Below are positions 61,724-64,000 of a DNA stretch of 64,000 nucleotides, piece by piece. A model generated the notes under the pieces. It worked only from the letters and a program-made list of their open reading frames with translations, made no database searches and was not told the origin of the DNA. Source of the DNA: Algibacter lectus (GTDB taxonomy: Bacteria; Bacteroidota; Bacteroidia; Flavobacteriales; Flavobacteriaceae); contig NZ_FOLN01000009.1 of the NCBI RefSeq assembly GCF_900112395.1, forward strand, positions 1 to 64,000, read 5' to 3'. Made by a program: the position numbers and the translations under genes. Numbering within the stretch: the first letter of the stretch is position 1; the number at the start of each line of letters is the position of its first letter.

Positions 61724-64000
61724 TTAGAATTTAATTCTTGCTCCTACCGTAATTGTAGATAATGGTGCGTAAGTATATGACGTTGTTGCTCCAGTCTCAG
61801 AAGTATTAGGATTAAAACCTGCTCTAGCACTGTTAATAAATAAATTATCACCCGAAACCCATAAGTTGATAGATTTGATTGTGTTATTTACTAGGAAGCG
61901 AGATGGTAAGTTATATCCAATTCTAGCATTGTTTAAAGATATGTAATCTGTTGAAGTAATGAAACGAGAAGACGTTGAGTTTACTTGAGTATTTACATCA
62001 CTTATTAATTTAGGAACGTTAGTAACATCACCAGGAGCTTTCCAGCTGTCTCTAATATCTGTAGACCAGTTGTTAGAACCTGCTTGATCATTACTTACTA
62101 ATCTAGCATAAGCAGCATCATAACCGTAACCACCTAAGCTATATGCAAATTGCGTACTAATTGTGAAATCTTTGATTCTTGCATTAAGTCTAAAAGCACC
62201 TCGGATATCTGGTATTGCAGAGTGTCCTGTGTATTTTTGAGTAGCATCGGCGTAAACATTTGTTGTTGTTTTCTTGATGTCTGTGTTGTTTGGATTATCA
62301 TTTTGGTATTGAGATAAACTAGCGATAGATTCACCTGAATCTACAACGTCATTACCATTAGCATCAAAATAATATTGATTCCAAAGTGGATCTCCATTAG
62401 CAGTATCTACACCAGCCCATTCTCTAATATAAAAATCATATAAGCTATGTCCTTTTGAACGACCATAATTTCCACTTTGATCTAGCGTTTTTTCAAGACC
62501 AGTTGCTGTTTCAATAGGCATTTGTGTTAATTCATTATTTAATATCTCACCGTTAAAAGCAAAGTCTAAACTGTAGTCAGCTTTGTCAATGATATGTGTA
62601 GTGATATCAAATTCTAATCCTCTATTTACCAAAGAACCGTCATTAACTGTAATTAAAGATTCCGAAGAAGAAGGAGCTAATCGCTTATCAAATACTAAAT
62701 CGTCAGTATTCTTAACGTAGTAATCAATGTTAGCATCAACGACATTATTGAAAGCTGTAAATTCAATACCTGTTTGGAACATTTTTGATGTTTCCCAGGT
62801 TAAATTAGGATCTTGAATAGAGTTAGGCACTAAAGAAATACCACCTAATAAGTTGTTTATTTCATAAGTGTTTTGTCCACTATAGTAATCAGCTCCAGCT
62901 TCATCACCAACTAAACCGTAACTCGCTTTTACTTTTAAAAAGTTTATTGCATTAGAACCCTTTAAGAATTGCTCATTACTCATTACCCATGAAGCTCCTA
63001 CTGAACCAAATGTGCCCCATTTATCTTTAAAGAATCTTGAAGAACCATCTCTTCTGATAGACCCTGTTAAGTAGTAAGTATTGGCGAAGTTGTAGTTTGC
63101 TTGCGCGAAGTAACTTTCAATAGATCTTTGTAATCTGTATCCTGTAGGAGGAGAAGAACTTACAACATAGTTGTTTGCTTGATCAAGTCCGTTTTGAAGG
63201 TTTACAACATTAGATTTACTTACTGTAGCATATTCGTATTTGTTCTTGTTTGTTTCGTGTGCAGCTAAAATGCTTATGCTGTGAGATCCAAAAGTATTAG
63301 AATATCTAAGTAAGTTTAATAAGTTTTGTGTAATATCGGTTGTGTTCACTTTAAATAAACTACCGCTTTGTCCGGCTGCTGATCCATAAAAAGGATTGTT
63401 TATTACATTTCTAACTCTATTGTAATATTGAACACCATAACGTGTTTCATAAGTAAGGTTCTTAGTGATATCAAATTTCATTGAGAAACTACCATTTACC
63501 GAATGACGATTGTTACCATCTTGGTCATATTGAGAATCTGCAATAGCATTGGTTAATCCACCAAAACCTCTATTTACACCGTAATCATACTGGTTTCCAC
63601 CATATTTTGTGTCTGGTATTGTATTACCATCAGCATCTCTTGTGAATAATGGGTAGATTGAAGGAATGTTATCTGAAAACCAAAATACACTACCTGAATC
63701 TTCAGATTGTCCGTTTGCTAAAGTTTCACCATAAGTATATCCTAAATTAGCAGTAGCTGTTAACCATTCTTTCGGTTTATGGTTTACGTTTAATCTTGCA
63801 GAGTAGCGTTTGTAAGATGAATTTTTTAAGAAACCTTTTTGATCTAAATATCCAAAAGATGAAAAGTACTTTGTTTTCTCAGTACCACCACTCATTTTTA
63901 AGTTAGCTTCAGTTAAGAAAGATGCTTGGAAACCATAATCAGCCCAGTCTTCAGGAGTGTATTTCGTTGTTACACCAGCACGAACTTTTCCAGTTGCAGG
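61724..64000 (-). CDS. SusC/RagA family TonB-linked outer-membrane protein, 5' end outside window
   Basis: The minus-strand frame is open through base 64000, so the signal peptide, regulatory domain and plug are outside; about 757 C-terminal residues are visible, including KVRAGVTTKY before the first internal Met. The barrel shows GYLDQKGFLKNSSYKR, FANTYYLTGSIRRDGSSRF, SYGLVGDE, PNLTWETSKMFQTGIEF and the end VGARIKF, all typical of SusC. With SusD it forms a lid-and-barrel importer powered by TonB. It precedes susD by 16 bases. Confidence 0.94.
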   Translation of the reverse strand, partial: PATGKVRAGVTTKYTPEDWADYGFQASFLTEANLKMSGGTEKTKYFSSFGYLDQKGFLKNSSYKRYSARLNVNHKPKEWLTATANLGYTYGETLANGQSEDSGSVFWFSDNIPSIYPLFTRDADGNTIPDTKYGGNQYDYGVNRGFGGLTNAIADSQYDQDGNNRHSVNGSFSMKFDITKNLTYETRYGVQYYNRVRNVINNPFYGSAAGQSGSLFKVNTTDITQNLLNLLRYSNTFGSHSISILAAHETNKNKYEYATVSKSNVVNLQNGLDQANNYVVSSSPPTGYRLQRSIESYFAQANYNFANTYYLTGSIRRDGSSRFFKDKWGTFGSVGASWVMSNEQFLKGSNAINFLKVKASYGLVGDEAGADYYSGQNTYEINNLLGGISLVPNSIQDPNLTWETSKMFQTGIEFTAFNNVVDANIDYYVKNTDDLVFDKRLAPSSSESLITVNDGSLVNRGLEFDITTHIIDKADYSLDFAFNGEILNNELTQMPIETATGLEKTLDQSGNYGRSKGHSLYDFYIREWAGVDTANGDPLWNQYYFDANGNDVVDSGESIASLSQYQNDNPNNTDIKKTTTNVYADATQKYTGHSAIPDIRGAFRLNARIKDFTISTQFAYSLGGYGYDAAYARLVSNDQAGSNNWSTDIRDSWKAPGDVTNVPKLISDVNTQVNSTSSRFITSTDYISLNNARIGYNLPSRFLVNNTIKSINLWVSGDNLFINSARAGFNPNTSETGATTSYTYAPLSTITVGARIKF

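Overview
The window is AT-rich chromosomal DNA from a member of the Flavobacteriaceae (Bacteroidota), most likely a gliding marine or environmental species. The evidence is a type IX secretion system (T9SS) substrate with a gliding-motility C-terminal domain next to a PorP/SprF-family gene, PorT, a lipoprotein-type Omp85 (TamL), a SusC/SusD pair, 14 or so putative outer-membrane or surface lipoproteins and receptors, and promoters of the Bacteroidota form TTG-N17-23-TAnnTTTG. No rRNA, tRNA, CRISPR array, insertion sequence or prophage was seen. Most of the window is core genome in tight operons, with small accessory insertions.

Layout. 1-6400: the end of a giant type-B T9SS adhesin, its PorP/SprF partner and an OmpA-like protein. 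6616-10012: an orphan PAS histidine kinase, accD and fbaA. 10145-15644: envelope biogenesis (tamL, porT) with an rRNA-type methyltransferase and ubiE/menG, plus one unknown gene interrupting them. 15888-20387: trkA-trkH potassium uptake and mpl. 20715-23554: a FIST sensor protein translationally coupled to a hybrid histidine kinase. 23636-29235: radC, a deacetylase-like protein, a yjjG-type phosphatase and three exported proteins. 29280-31260: an orphan TonB-C-like ORF overlapping a terminator, and a glycosyltransferase. 31337-34324: rarA, rhomboid, rlmB. 34462-38336: a four-gene heavy-metal (probably copper) handling cluster. 38453-47865: a GIY-YIG-like gene, then the envelope run ompH-ompH-bamA-uppS-DUF6089, a methyltransferase, nadK and a CBS protein, all on the minus strand. 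47954-53645: pdxJ, a hydrolase, a small membrane protein, and tig-clpP-clpX. 53792-56237: a fasciclin lipoprotein divergent from a CarH-like B12/MerR photoreceptor-type regulator. 56283-60192: GH3-like enzyme, DUF2797, rpsU and a short sigma-70. 60193-64000: SusD and partial SusC of a polysaccharide (or other nutrient) uptake locus.

How the genes work together. Three themes dominate: building the outer membrane (BamA, TamL, two OmpH/Skp-like chaperones, UppS, Mpl), exporting and anchoring surface proteins through T9SS (PorT, adhesin, PorP/SprF, OmpA), and importing nutrients or metals across the outer membrane (SusC/SusD, metal-linked TonB receptor, HMA proteins). Tig, ClpP and ClpX form a protein folding and turnover block.

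Most interesting signals. (1) A family of three dispersed intergenic elements (8704-8834, 46148-46303, and 32681-32764 on the minus strand) with shared ends, variable middles and compensating base changes in the terminal stem. (2) A CarH-like regulator with an intact W-x9-EH motif facing a fasciclin lipoprotein, with repeated GTTAGACAAA-type sites lying exactly on the fasciclin promoter. (3) A run of eight G in the PorP/SprF gene that could be a slippage switch. (4) Two divergent genes (rlmB and the HYC_CC_PP gene) whose -7 boxes end only four bases before the start codon, suggesting leaderless mRNAs. All calls come from reading the sequence and from remembered family features; no database search was run.
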